Assembly: GCF_001653235.2 (NCBI RefSeq)
Contig: NW_019154045.1
Location: forward strand, 62,001-126,000
DNA: 64,000 nt
From: Pochonia chlamydosporia 170
Taxonomy: Eukaryota; Ascomycota; Sordariomycetes; Hypocreales; Clavicipitaceae
Reading direction: 5' to 3'
Shown here: piece by piece, positions 22,520 through 34,241 of the stretch
Numbering within the stretch: the first letter of the stretch is position 1
How the letters are laid out: every line of letters begins with the position of its first letter
Made by a program: the position numbers and the translations under genes
Notes under the pieces: model-generated
Databases searched by the model: none
What the model was told of the DNA's origin: nothing
The model's input: only the letters and a program-made list of their open reading frames with translations

Positions 22520-23592
22520 TATGAAGACAGGACGATGGAAAGCAACATTGAGTACCTTTGGCGTTTTGCGGGCAGTTCTGTCTGATACACTTTCTTATCT
22601 ACTAGTCACGACAGCCTCTCTTATTATACTTGAGAAGTCACCACGCATCCAGAAGCACAATTTTTTATAGACGGCCAACGATATTGCGCAAACTGAGCAT
22701 GCCTTCCATACTTCCCGCCAAGAACGGACATTATAAACGTTCAACTAGCTACAATGAGAGTAGCGTCCTGCATTGCAGTGACATGGCAAAAAAGTCCCCC
22801 CGCGTTGCTCGGTGGCTTGATCTGGTAAGAAACATTGTCAAAGCTCTGATTTGTTGCATCCCCTCTCACTTGACCATAACATGCAGTCAGTATGCAGGGA
22901 TCTGACTGCCTTGTAACGCATGACTTATACTCCAGTCGTACGGGTTGTTATACGCCTCTTATACCCCGAATTGTATCGCTGCGATGGCTTTACCCCCGGC
23001 CGTAAAGATGCAATTGTTACGTGATCTTGAATGTCTGGATAGTCTCTTACTGTCTGTTTCTGTTCACGGAGAATTGGAAGAAGAGCAGCGGGTAATCATC
23101 AGGGATAATGCGCCTTTTAGCTGAACCCTGATACACCACGGTGCCGAAATACCCGATGTCACCTTGCGTATGGACCCTGCTGGTCAGGGGATCTACATTT
23201 TCTCGGCACTTCAGTTGAAGAGTTGCGCCGTATGCAGCCATCTTAGCCAACCCGTTGCTCGATACTAATTCGAGTGCGGTGCGTGGATGGCACCGAATAA
23301 GCTTAATGGGTTATGCAGAGGACATGAAGCCCTACAGATATTCATAGACTTATAACTCTGCATTTCTGCTACGACTTAGGGTGAGGCGATTGTATTCTTA
23401 CCGCCTCCTTGCTTGGCAAAACCTCGAAACTAACCAAATACTGAGCCAAGACACCTACTCACGCTCGACGATGTGTATCTCACCGACGTATCCCCCGAAG
23501 ACACATGAGTAACCCGGACAATCCAAATCGTCACGAACTTGCGCTCCCTCGCATGGTATCTCTCACTCTCGACAGGGTAGGTCCCAAACTCC
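22520..23592. other. Intergenic, about 1.1 kb
   Basis: The left part is the phosphoesterase promoter. A minus-strand frame at 23047-23250 (67 residues) has fair composition but no start context, signal peptide or splice partner, so it is not called. Confidence 0.4.
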
Positions 23593-25864
23593 TCACTCAT
23601 ACAAATCGCCATAGTCGTCCGAACCACTCTTCCCAGCTTGAGGGTTCGTGACCTTGATACCACTTTCCATCCTCTCCAGTGTTATGATATACCCCTTGTG
23701 GTTGCACCAACTTCTTGCCATCCGGACAGCATTGAAGATTTCTCGACCATTCAGCTCCCACAAGCTCAATTCTTGTATGTCCTTGTCATCAATGAACTTG
23801 TCTGGGACTTCAACAGACTCGTCTCCAGTCGCTTCACTTTCAGGAAGACTCTTGACACGCTCAGCTTCCGGAATGCGGTCCAAGAATCGACGCCATACCT
23901 TCTCCCTGGCTTCCTTGCTAAGAGCCGGGAAGAGTAAGTGGAGGCTGACCCGGCTTCGGAAGGCAGTGTCAATGGTCTCGTAGAGATTCGTCGTCAAGAA
24001 GATGATGCCTTGGAAATACTCTAGCTCTCGGAGGAAAATACTGACAAGTTCGTTGCGAACAATATCACCTGGATTTCTGGACGTCATGAACACGTCTGCT
24101 TCGTCTAGAAGTATGACGGCGTTCCAGTCGGTTGCCATTTCGAATACCCGTTTGAGGTTCTCGCCTAGCGATACGGCACTGATGCCCAAATCTTCTGCTT
24201 GTAGATGGAAGAGTGGACGATGGGTGTGGTCTGCGACAGCTTCTGCCGTCAACGTCTTGCCCGTGCCGGGAGGACCAGACAGAAGAACGATGAGACCTTG
24301 ACCCTTTCCGACAATGACGTCGTCCACAACTGGCGGCGATGCGGTGATGCTCGTCCCAGAGGTAGAGCTAGAGCTATCAAACGCGGCATTACGTCCATGA
24401 CTCTCAACAAACGAAAGAACCAGGTCTTTTTGTTGAGCATCATATACCAAGTGTTCGTATGCCTTGTCATTCCACACCATAGGCTCAATGTCCTCAATAT
24501 AGAAGTTCACTATTGCCAATTAGCTCTCTGTGCTCAACATATGGGACTTCGTAAGACTCACTCCAGAGCTTGTTCTTCAATGCATATCCCCCAATCAGAC
24601 CCGACATGTATGCCAGGTCCTCCGGCTTCTCAAGCATGAAGTTCTTATTCTCCAGAATCTCGGCATCCGTAAGACGACGCCTTTTAAGTCCAGTGGGCTG
24701 CTCGGCAGGTGTCGCTTCTTGTGCGTCAGCGAAGTTATGGACTGCTAGGGTCACGTCATCCCCCATGGCAATAGCGTTTCGTCGTGCGGCCTTTGCGCGC
24801 TCAATGCTTGGGTCCTTGTACTCTCGTAACCCCTTGGTGGAGTGATATTTGTGATAACCAACAACATCGATTAGTATACGGCCAGCAACATTGTGCTTCT
24901 TTATATCACAGTCTCCACCCTCGGATTCGAGAGCGATGCCATCGTACTGACAGTACTCTAGACTCTGAAGATCCAAAGCTCTCTTTCCTCTTGAGATCAG
25001 ACGCTGGAACAAGGCGTCCTTTTGGGGGTGAAACTTGAGCGGGTAGAACTGCATCTCAGAAATTGGCTTCCCGTCTTTAAAATAGGGTATGCCCATGCTG
25101 ATGGTCTGCCAAACGAACTCTGAGCCGTTGAAGGAAAGGATTTTAGCTGTGGCGACCAGGGCCTCGACCTGCTTGATAGTCTTGTAAGTAACGCTTTGGA
25201 CCTTGCACAGCATTTCGGAGTTGAGTCCATAGCTGTAGATGGCACATCCGGGAGGGAAAAGGGTCCACGCGCTCTTAAAGTCCACCAAGCCGGTTTGCTG
25301 AAACTTCTTGTGAGTGAATCTGAGTTCGCCAAACATTTCATCCATGATGTTCAAGAGCAGCTGCAGATACGGCTTGAGTACCGTTGCGTTCTTCGCGGTT
25401 GTTGCCAGGTTCGCGATCTCTTCTTGACAGAACCACAAGTCTTGGAAGGGTTCCGAGAAGGTTAGTTTGTATTCTGTGTCAAGCCGAGACCCCATCTTGT
25501 TCCTCAGAATCGGCTTCAATTCTTCGACAAGTGTGGGATTCTGTACTTCGATAGACCAATACTTCAAGGGCCATATCCCTCCGATACACGGCTTCTCCTT
25601 ATCCTTCACTTTGAAGACTCTGATCGCAACGCCGTCGTATTCCCGTGCCGCCGAGGTGGATAGTTGCCTTGGCGGTTTGTTCACCCAGACATAAGTACCG
25701 GGCACAGATCTCGGACCCTCATAGAGAGTCTTGATGGACGCATTTAGGCCGAAACACGGGTCTAATGAAGGTGGTGCCTGGGAATCATAACCGCTGCCAG
25801 ACTTGGAATGAAGGGCAAGGACCTTGTCCACCTTATCCCCCCGAATCCTGTCTAGAACACCCAT
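23593..25864 (-). CDS. AAA ATPase with N-terminal DUF7025-like region
   Basis: ATP-driven remodelling protein of a large fungal family whose biological role is mostly unknown. Exons 25864-24562 and 24509-23593 (52-nt intron, GTGAGT donor) give 739 residues. Residues about 40-330 match the DUF7025 pattern (SVPGTYVWVNKPP, CIGGIWPLKYW, FQDLWFC). Residues about 435-480 form the linker typical of the family (FYIEDIEPMVWNDKAYEHLV). The AAA module has Walker A GPPGTGKT (513-520, Lys519), Walker B VILLDEAD (Asp570, Glu571), a sensor-1 TTN and a FRSRV arginine-finger block. All ATPase residues are intact. There is a single AAA ring domain. No signal or membrane segment is visible, so it is probably nuclear or cytosolic. 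Confidence 0.92.
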
Positions 25865-26746
25865 GATGGCTGACTCTCCAATATGGACAGGGAGATGAGG
25901 GGAGGGAATAAGATTTGCAGGTTAAAACAAGAACAGGTATTTAATTTTCAAACGGAAAGTGCAGCCTTAAATGTACAACGACATTGGCACATTAATATCC
26001 CGTGTGGTGTAAACTCTTTTAGCCACTTCCAAGCCCTCCGGCACGCCGAGAGAATATCACACATGCAACCTAGGACTCTCTGTCCTGTGCTCCAGTCCCT
26101 CAGATAAAACAGGCCGCGGCCAACTCTTGGGATGCCTAGCACGGCAATCGAGCCATTCGGATCCACTAAACTGGCCTTCCCGGCAAGCATTTGTCGGAAA
26201 CCAGGGGCCGGTTGACGCCGTCGCGAACCATTGGCAAGCCACTCTCAGGTGGAGGAGGCTTATATGCTTAGGCAGACGGGATCTTGCTTCAGCTAGGCAC
26301 AACTCCCATGTCGTATTTGAGTGTCCTTGTGAGGCAACCAAAGTCCTAGACAAGGTGTTTTTCTACTTTGTTTCATTTTCTGGCGGACAATGATGGATTG
26401 TCGCCTTGGCAGCACGAAAATCCTGCATTCACATCAAGCTAGCTTGAGCTCTCAGCCTCACTTTCACAAACTCTGGTATTGCTGACTGGTTGAGGGGGAG
26501 CGCCACTACTGCATGCCCAAAGCTTCATGTTGGGACTAGCGTTTGTAAATGCAGAAGTTACAGATGGCACAATACAAGTGGTGCTGCATATGTCGTCTGC
26601 AAGGCCAAGCATCGGGGGATCAAGTGCTCCGTACAGGCGTCGAAGATCCCAGTCCGCACAGGCTGAGATCTAGTAAATTCCCAATAACAATGACGAGCAC
26701 TAACACAGATACTTCCCGTTATTCTTGTCTCTTCGTGAACCCTATT
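25865..26746. other. Intergenic, no gene supported
   Basis: Lies between the AAA ATPase start and the 3' end of the dioxygenase gene. Overlapping frames near 25948-26393 on both strands look random. Confidence 0.45.
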
Positions 26747-28061
26747 TTATGACGTGGAACCACCTGACCCCAATGTTTCGTCCTTGGTTTGCCTGAGAAA
26801 GGGTATCAATGCCGATCCTCCAGTCCCTCGAAGATCTTCATCCTTTGCATCATGCACACCGTTTGTACTTGTCCCATTTTCAGCCATTTCTGCTGCCTGG
26901 CGCGCAGGTTGCACAATGTATTTCGAGACCACGGCGATGTGTTTGCCTCGCCAGAGCCGAAGCTGCTTCAAGCAATTATCGTATACATCCACCAATACCT
27001 GGTTCTGCTTGTTATTGCTTACAAAAACTCGGAGCGATGTCAATTTCGATACGAGGTTGAGAAAGTCTCTATGCTGTCGGGGCATGTAGGCTCTCATTTC
27101 CTGGTTGGTCATGTCAGTCCATTGACTTGAAGCCGGCAGAGTCCTTCAATCCACGTACCTGGAAAAAGGTCTCCTTTGCATCCTCGGGTTTCTTGTGCTC
27201 TACTCCCAACACGAGGTCCAAGAACTGAAAAAATGCACTTTGCCCTGCTGTGCCTGCAATGCATTTTACTTCTTCCTCGATTCCGTTGCTTCTCTGGAAT
27301 ACTACCCCACGAGGCAAACCTTTGTCTTCATTGCCCACCCCCGCGCCAAAATAGGGCCTAATCGTATGATAGAAATGCTGGGCATCGAGGACGGGATACA
27401 TTTTGGGTAAATGAGCCCCCATGCGCGCAAGTGTCTCTGCAGATTCGTTGAGGGCCTTGATCACAAATGCATCATTAGAGTCGTCGGCTGCCGCAACCGC
27501 ATTGAGAAGAAGAGAGACCAACGGACCACCCTCAGCCTCAATAAGCACCGGGACGTGGTAGAATGCATCTTCGCCTCGTGTTCCTGTAAATGTAGCCATT
27601 GACTTCATTTGCCCAAGGTCTGGAAATCCGCCTGATGCACTTCCACTGCCACCAATTGCAGCCCAATTCCACAAGCAAAGCCCTGCGTAGCTCAACACCG
27701 GTTGTAGACCAAGATGGTCGCAGACATGAAGAAAAGGGTCGGCGAGCTGTGGTGGAATCTCTCCCAATGGCTTTCCATCTGCAGATCCAGCCCATGTGTA
27801 ACCATGAATAATAAAGGCCAAGGCCACGTATGCTCGTCGGTACTGCAGCTCCGTTACCAATTTTGTGCCATCCAGGATTGGTAATCGCCGCACTTTGTCC
27901 CCAATCTCATGGGACCGTATATCTTGGGGTAATGTGCCAGAAATATCGTCCCAGGCAGCGAAATAGGAATTGGTGAACGATTCAAGGGGTCGCTCATCGG
28001 AAAGAAAGCCAAGTGACTTGGAGAGGCCAAACTTCTCTAGGTTTGGTATTTGAGCAGACAT
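26747..28061 (-). CDS. Indoleamine 2,3-dioxygenase (BNA2 family)
   Basis: Heme enzyme that opens the indole ring of tryptophan to N-formylkynurenine, the first step of the kynurenine route to NAD+ or of tryptophan catabolism. Exons 28061-27159 and 27100-26747 (58-nt intron, GTACGT donor) give 418 residues, the usual size. The N-terminus has the family pattern GFLSDERPLESF. GTAGQSAFFQFLDLVLG (about residues 275-291) is the conserved substrate/heme-side block, and EMRAYMPRQHRDFL at 302-315 carries the proximal heme ligand His311. The tail is about 70 residues longer than the conserved core and low in complexity. Fungi often have two or three paralogues; sequence alone does not say which this is. 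It follows the MFS/AT-hook block and precedes the AAA gene on the same strand; a link to the PKS cluster is unproven. Confidence 0.93.
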
Positions 28062-28558
28062 TGTACTGTATAATCAACTTGGAGCGAATAAAAAGACTAA
28101 AATTTGGAGACTGGTATCATATCTTTGCTGAAGTATATCGCCGGTCTACCAATGGTTCGTGAGCTAATTATATACTGTAAGCCAATGCTGGGAGTCGCCG
28201 TTACCAATCTGAGCATAACGCCAGCTGGGGTACATATCCACGCCCTTGCCGTGACAGTTTTGACAACCTTAATAACTCCCTGCTTGTGGGTCAGTTGCAC
28301 TTAACCTTGCTCAATTCCCGTATCTAAGATCCAGATACGGATGATAGATCCATCCAGTATACACTTGTTTCGTAAAAGTGAGGTCGACGTCGTTATGCGG
28401 CACTCTTTTCCACCACAACAGCCAGTAACTCTCTGTAAAACCGCACATTGATATTCGTCCTGCACCGCCTTCACCTTTTCCACAACTCAGTTCTCGAGAT
28501 ATGATGAACACTTCGTCTACGTTTTTGATGTGCTAGGTCGAATTCGAGGCCGACCTCG
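28062..28558. other. Intergenic, dioxygenase promoter
   Basis: About 500 bp with the dioxygenase core promoter at its left and the 3' end of the AT-hook gene at its right. No gene seen. Confidence 0.5.
28168..28174 (-). promoter_or_regulatory. TATA box of the indoleamine dioxygenase gene
   Basis: TATATAA on the minus strand lies about 107 bp before the ATG at 28061. Confidence 0.45.
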
Positions 28559-29734
28559 TCACTTTGGTCGACCTCTTGGTCTCGCAGCTCGGACTGGGGT
28601 AGATCGAACGGAATTCGTAGCGACCGTGGCAATAGTGCTACTCGTCGTGCTAGAATTTCTGGTGGTCGTCCTCTGACTTCGCCTTGTACCAATAATGCCT
28701 GTTCTTCCTCCAATAACTCTTCGAACCCTAGCCCTAGATTTGACCACATTGTTAGAACTTTCAGGTACCACCTTAGGCGGTACGAAAACATGATCCTCCA
28801 AAGTCTTAGGACCTTTCGTCGCCGCTCGTGTCCGACCACGGCCGTGGTGGCCACCTTTTCTAGGCTGTACTTTGGCTCTCTCACCAGCGCCATCAACATT
28901 TTCATAGCTTGCAGGTACTACTTTACGTTTCGCCCGAATCAAAACCTCGAGGCGGGCGTTGGGAAGCACTCTCCAAGGCGTACAGGTTATAAGTGCGGCT
29001 TTATCAAGCTTTGGCTTCTGCTCCGAAGGAACCGTCGTTATGGCTTTCGACTTCCTGAGTTTTCTTGCTGTTTCGTTCGTATAGCGTGCTGCAATTTGGG
29101 TGGCGGGATTCCAGTCATTCAAGATGGCTGCAGTCTCCTGTTCCAATAACTCGTACGGTCGCTTCCGTTGGGATCTGGGACGCTTGATGGACTCCTCTGG
29201 AGTCTCGTTTGATGTTTGGACAAGGTTCCGACCCAGACGACGACGGTAGCCTTGAAGAGGAGACTCAAGTTGGTCAACTAAAGTGCCCGCCTCCTGTGCT
29301 ATCTGTGTTCCAGGCGTCGTCGGGCTGGGAATATCTGCAACCGATTTCTTGTGGCCGACAGATCCTGCTTGCCCTGATATTCCCAACGAGAGTCGCATCT
29401 CTGCGTAATCATCTTCATTCATCTTGAAACTTGGTTCCTCAGATTCAATGGACTGGATGAGAGTATTTCTTCGGTCCACATCGTCCGGCTCGACTGAGGA
29501 TGATCCCTGGATTAGATCTTGACTCAGCAGGTCCTCTGCGGAGCTGAACGGGGATGGAAAATAGGCTTCTTCATCCTGATCCAAGGGCTGATCATGCAAC
29601 AGTCTTTCAAGATCAAACTCGAATTCTGACTCTTGTATCCCATCGGTGTCGCTTAAATTGGAAGGACCGATGGGTGATGATTCCACGCCACCTGCCTCGT
29701 TCATAGCCGGAGCCGTAGCTCGTTCATCCTCCAT
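28559..29734 (-). CDS. Hypothetical nuclear protein with a C-terminal AT-hook-like motif
   Basis: A single exon encodes 391 residues with no recognised domain. The N-terminal 130 residues are acidic and Ser-rich, predicted disordered. The middle (about 160-235) is more basic and contains a helical stretch (YELLEQETAAILNDWNPATQIAARY) that could be the conserved core. The C-terminal third is rich in Arg, Lys, Gly and Thr (RKGGHHGRGRTRAATK near 290) and ends in RPRGRPK, an AT-hook core, at residues 385-391. This acidic-to-basic layout fits a chromatin or kinetochore protein. A CENP-C- or Mis18-type role is conceivable but I cannot support it. The start Met is followed by an acidic MEDERA. No intron is needed. 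Confidence 0.7.
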   Translation of the reverse strand: MEDERATAPAMNEAGGVESSPIGPSNLSDTDGIQESEFEFDLERLLHDQPLDQDEEAYFPSPFSSAEDLLSQDLIQGSSSVEPDDVDRRNTLIQSIESEEPSFKMNEDDYAEMRLSLGISGQAGSVGHKKSVADIPSPTTPGTQIAQEAGTLVDQLESPLQGYRRRLGRNLVQTSNETPEESIKRPRSQRKRPYELLEQETAAILNDWNPATQIAARYTNETARKLRKSKAITTVPSEQKPKLDKAALITCTPWRVLPNARLEVLIRAKRKVVPASYENVDGAGERAKVQPRKGGHHGRGRTRAATKGPKTLEDHVFVPPKVVPESSNNVVKSRARVRRVIGGRTGIIGTRRSQRTTTRNSSTTSSTIATVATNSVRSTPVRAARPRGRPK

Positions 29735-30137
29735 TCTTGCACAGGGCGCTGCTTTTAACTAACATTTGCACGTGGAAAAGAGTCAAATGTGCTTGTTCTG
29801 TAATTCATCAGTCGTCAGCTACCTAGGTACTTTGTTAGCTTGCAAAGTGGTCATTAGGATGCACTGACAGCCAAAATTGCACAGCTCTGTGTAGGAATTG
29901 TTGGGGTCACTGGTGAGTGCGTGCAGTTGGGAGTGTTCACTCTCTGTTTATTTTATTTGTATTCATGAATTGACCAATTGACTTTAATGTTTATTAAAAA
30001 CTTCGCCAGCTGGCAGATAGTTGACAGCTGGCAACGAGTGGCAAGCCAGGCATAGCAGGTCTTGGGAGTAAATGCGAAGGCGAAGATTACTGCCACCAGT
30101 TCATAATTCTTCGCTAGGCTTGCGTAACATTAGAGCC
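29735..30137. other. Intergenic between two minus-strand genes
   Basis: Holds the promoter of the AT-hook gene; AT-rich near 29940-30000. No gene seen. Confidence 0.5.
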
Positions 30138-32064
30138 TCAGCATTTCTCATCAATTTCTCCATCCAAGAAAACTTCGTGTCCGCTTCCGTCATGCATCCC
30201 CAGGGCTGCAAGACATGTCAGTATGGATACAGCAGCTGTCCACCACCAGCCCCAGGCAATCATTCCAATGTCCAACCCAAAGCCGTACCATCGCCCTCCA
30301 ACCACAGGTCCCACGGTTCTGAAGCCGGCCGAGACGCTTTGCCCAAGACCATGAATGGTTCCCAAGACACTGGGATGCGGGCTGCAGTTGTTTAACAATA
30401 TAATACTAGCCGGTAGGGTAAATGTTCGTGCCGATGTGTGTAGGAATAGGGCGAGAATTATGCCCGCCCATATGTACAGTCCACCAGACGCTGCTGGAGG
30501 CTCTGTTGACGAGGGGAGGATTGAGATGTAGGGAACAATAAAGTAGGCTAACGGGAACAGCAAAAGGAACCATCGAAATGACCGAAGAGTCCCCAGCCGA
30601 GCTTGGATGGGTGGGTAACAGAACATCTGGAGAGCCATTCCTAAAATACCCAAAATCGAGGTGGCCATACCGACTGTTGCTGCTGGCATGCCCAGTCCTC
30701 CAGTGAACAGCAGTGGTAAGGAGCGCTTTTGAACATCTCTGTTGCTTGATCGATATCTCGGAGTTGAAAGGAACAGTGTCCAGATATTGGTGAACGACCC
30801 GAGGTGGAAATCATACAGAGCCCCAGTTATCAAGGTGAATACGACATTCCGAGTCCAGAGCCTACTAAAAGGCAGTCTTTTTGCTGTCGTCTTGGTTCGA
30901 AGTGACTGTGCCGGCTGCACAACGCCGGGCATGTCATTGCCGGTCGAAATAAGTCGATACGGATTATCTCTGCTATGTGGCGATCTTTCGGCCATAATTT
31001 TATGGCCAAGATGAAGGCCAAAGTCGAAATCTCTCCTTCGGAGCACCAGAGTCTTACACGGGTTAGTTATGGAAGAGAAAAGAAGACTCAAACGAAACGT
31101 AACTCACCTCTTCAAGAAATAGATATACTAAAACGGTCGAAATGGCGAGAAGGATGGCATTGATTATACTTGGTAGGGCGTATGGATTCTGGTATATCCA
31201 TTGTGATTCGAACACGGCAGCTTCGCCAAACAACCGAGGAAAGGACTTGATTGGATCTGCCAGCAAGCCTCCAACGACTATCATTCCATGCATCAGCACC
31301 CGTGGAGCCCAACATAATTCAACATCTTCGACTTTCATGCTTACCTGGACCAATGATACCTGCGACGTTGAAACTCATCGGTAAAATTAAAAAGGCTCTT
31401 GATTGGTATCTCTTCTCTACCGTGACTTCTGCGATCATGGTCCGGCTAAGCACACGGAAGTCAGCAAAGTATAGCGACGGTGAATCGGTCTCGATACTTA
31501 CATAATGCCAACAGTGCCATTGATAGCACCTCCAAATATTCTCCAGAGTGCTGCTTCGTAAAATGAAGTCGAGAATCCATAACCCAGGCATGATATCGCA
31601 GTGCCTGCCAGTCCTATCAGAAGTACTCGCTTGCGGCCGCACCACCTTGCATCGGCTGCCTTGCCCCAAAGGATTGCAGTGAGAACTTGCGCTCCGGTGA
31701 AGCAACCCTGCAGTATCCCAGCTTGCTGAGATACTTCTGCATCTGACAGCCGTTCGTTAAAGTGTTTGAGCTGGAAAAAGACATATGCCTGCATTGAGGC
31801 CACCTGAAAGAAATCCACGAAACGAGATATGAAGAGAATGGCTAACTGGTCCTTTCGCGGCAAGGAATTCCAGTTTACCACCTCCTCTGATTTGGTATGG
31901 CTCTTCTCTCCATAATAGGCAGATGGTGCGGTAGGGTACGCTCTAAGCTTCTCCATGTCTATCATGTTTGGGGCAGCGTCTGCTGTTCGATGAGTGTGGC
32001 TGTCGCCGGTGCCTGTGCCGGGAGCTTCTGCTGGCCAGCGTAACCACCTATTTCGGGTGTTCAT
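30138..32064 (-). CDS. Major facilitator superfamily transporter
   Basis: Membrane transporter with probably 12 segments. Exons 32064-31502, 31445-31345, 31277-31108 and 31052-30138 give 582 residues; all three introns are 55-67 nt with good donors (GTAAGT, GTAAGC, GTGAGT). A hydrophilic N-terminus of about 65 residues (Thr/Ala/Ser-rich) precedes DQLAILFISRFVDFF, the first segment. The loop 2-3 mark is present (GKAADARWCGRKRVLLIG, residues about 138-155). A long central loop of about 70 residues splits the two halves (RRRDFDFG to RLPFSRLW), and GLGQSVSAGFRTVGPVVGG is the segment 11 mark. It resembles the YCR023C/ZIFL-like fungal MFS group, whose substrates are poorly known. No drug-pump-specific motif C is clear. 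Confidence 0.9.
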
Positions 32065-34241
32065 ATCTTCGCTTATCTATTTGTGCCAGTGCGTTCTCGG
32101 GCCTGATTCGGTGGGAAGAAGATCTTGAGGCCAGCTTGCCGAATCTTGGCAACATACAACAGACAGAGGAAGGATAATAAAGCAGATGCCGTCAAGCACG
32201 AGACTCTAGGTGCAGTTCGTATCACCGAATTCGATGCAGCGTCATAATTACCTTCCGGTTGAGTGCCTCAGAAAGTTTGGGTTTGTGTTCCCCAGTGTTG
32301 TTTTATGCCTCTTGGCTTTGTTCAACGCCTAAGTTTATCGAAGTCGACTCGGTCAAAGAACCCTGAAAGCTGAGCAAACTGACGATGCGCTGGAATAACA
32401 AAGTGCTAAAATTGAACAGTCCGATAAAAAACTTCACCGGTAAAGGCTACCAACTTCACAACAATGACGACAAATGCTTTCTATGCTGGACTTTCACTGA
32501 TTACGAATCTGCCAATTTGGTGGGGGCCCGCCGGAAGTTCGGTATTGTAGCGGTCTTGGCGAAAAGATGCTGCAGCCGAAGCGCCCAAAATTAAAGGAGT
32601 GTTGGGCTTTTAGTCTTGGTTGCGCGTCTAATATTCTAAATAAAAAACAAAGAGGAGAGTTGTCGTTGAGCTTCATCAAGGATCGCGGTCACAGGATGTC
32701 TGGTGAGAACTGGAGTCAGCATGGAGTGAGTCGACGAGGTAGGTACTGGTACTTCGCGAGGGATGACGACGCCAACAGAAGTGCGCCACAAGTTCTGGGG
32801 TTTGGGAGTATTCTCAGGGCAAATGCAGAGTCTGAGGGGGATGTCTTGGAAACAAGACACAACATTGAACCGTGACCAGAATAGTCTGGTTTTTGCCGTG
32901 GTGCATTTTGCTAACTGCCTCGGTAGGCGCTCCGCTTGGCACTCGAACGCACTGGTCTAAAGAGGCTCCTGAGCTTGCAGGAAAAACTTGCCAAAGACAC
33001 ACTGGACTCAACCTCAGTGGGCGGCAACAATGTCAATTCAGTGTTTACGTATGCTTTCATTTCATCACCAGCCACGGACTTAGTCAGACTTGTCGCGCCA
33101 CTGTGAAGGTGTCGGTGGACAAAGTCTCCAGCCGTTTGAGACCACAGGCAGTCGGGATATCTTTCGGAACATCTGAACAGTGACCTCCAAGCTCAGTGAA
33201 ACCCTGAATTTCAACCGCTGGGGCAAGGGCTGCCAGTGATTGCGGGGCTACTTGAGCCTCTTGCAGGGGAAGGGGGTGCAGGAAACGGTGGTCTGGACGA
33301 GATGGAGGTTATTCATGGATCTGCCATTACCTTCATCACCCTTCCCCAAGGCCATCGACGGGTTGGAAACAGGATCTACTGCTCACACAGGACCTGTAGC
33401 CCCGGCGAAGGGTCCGACCACCAACCCCGTGTTGGCGATTCAAACAACCCACGCGACGTAAACATTGGTTGGCATCATTTCAGAAAATGAACAGCCACAT
33501 GGTGGCTTCGCCAGATTTGGAAGTGCAAATGACCACAGGCGGAAGGAACTTGAACTCATGTTGCAAACGCGACATACGTACGCACCCTGTTGAGGACACA
33601 GCAGCCCCATTTCCATCTACGAATTGTCCAATTGGCATTCTGGGCTGGCAAGCAGTAGGGTTTTATTTTCAGGTCAGTTGTAGTGTCAAGATCTAACTCC
33701 TGGTTTCTTCTGGAGTCGTTCGACTGGCGACGATGGGCGTGGCGTTCATCAACCCACCCAGTATCACACACCCCCTTCTATGGGAAACTTCACATCGAAA
33801 CCCTGCTAGGGCGCGGCTGTTTCTTATCTGGCTGGCACTAATTGACAAGGAGTTGTTTCCCCATAGTATTCCCGAGGTATCCTCATGTACATGGGAATAT
33901 GGAGGAAGCTGACGTGGTGAGGATATTGCGCGTACACTCTTTGCTCTGGGTAGATTTCCCACACGCGCGGCTGCTCCTGCCCTCCTTGGCCCGTCGAAAG
34001 AGTGGCAAAGGTCACGTTTTCCATTTCCCTTTACAGCGAATGCAATTCCAACTTCAACTCTTTCCTGATACTTTAGTCCTGGATATCCCGCACTGATATC
34101 CAGCGAGTCGATCTTTCTCAGCAATCTCTTTGGATGATGTCTTGGTGTTGATTTGACACCTTACTATCGCCATCCCCGTTTCCCTCGTCCCCTACATCCG
34201 CCTTCAGACAGGTCTCAGTCCATTCAAATTCCCTCAATTCC
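32065..34241. other. 2.2 kb divergent promoter region
   Basis: Separates the leftward MFS gene from the rightward arylsulfotransferase. Several frames of 60-140 residues overlap on both strands (for example 33693-34124 minus), but none has protein-like order, signal peptide or splice sites. C/T-rich sequence at 34160-34240 is a typical leader for the gene at 34242. Confidence 0.45.

Noticed and set aside
23047..23250. 67-residue minus-strand frame
   Set aside because: Too short, no signal peptide, no splice partner, and no recognised motif.
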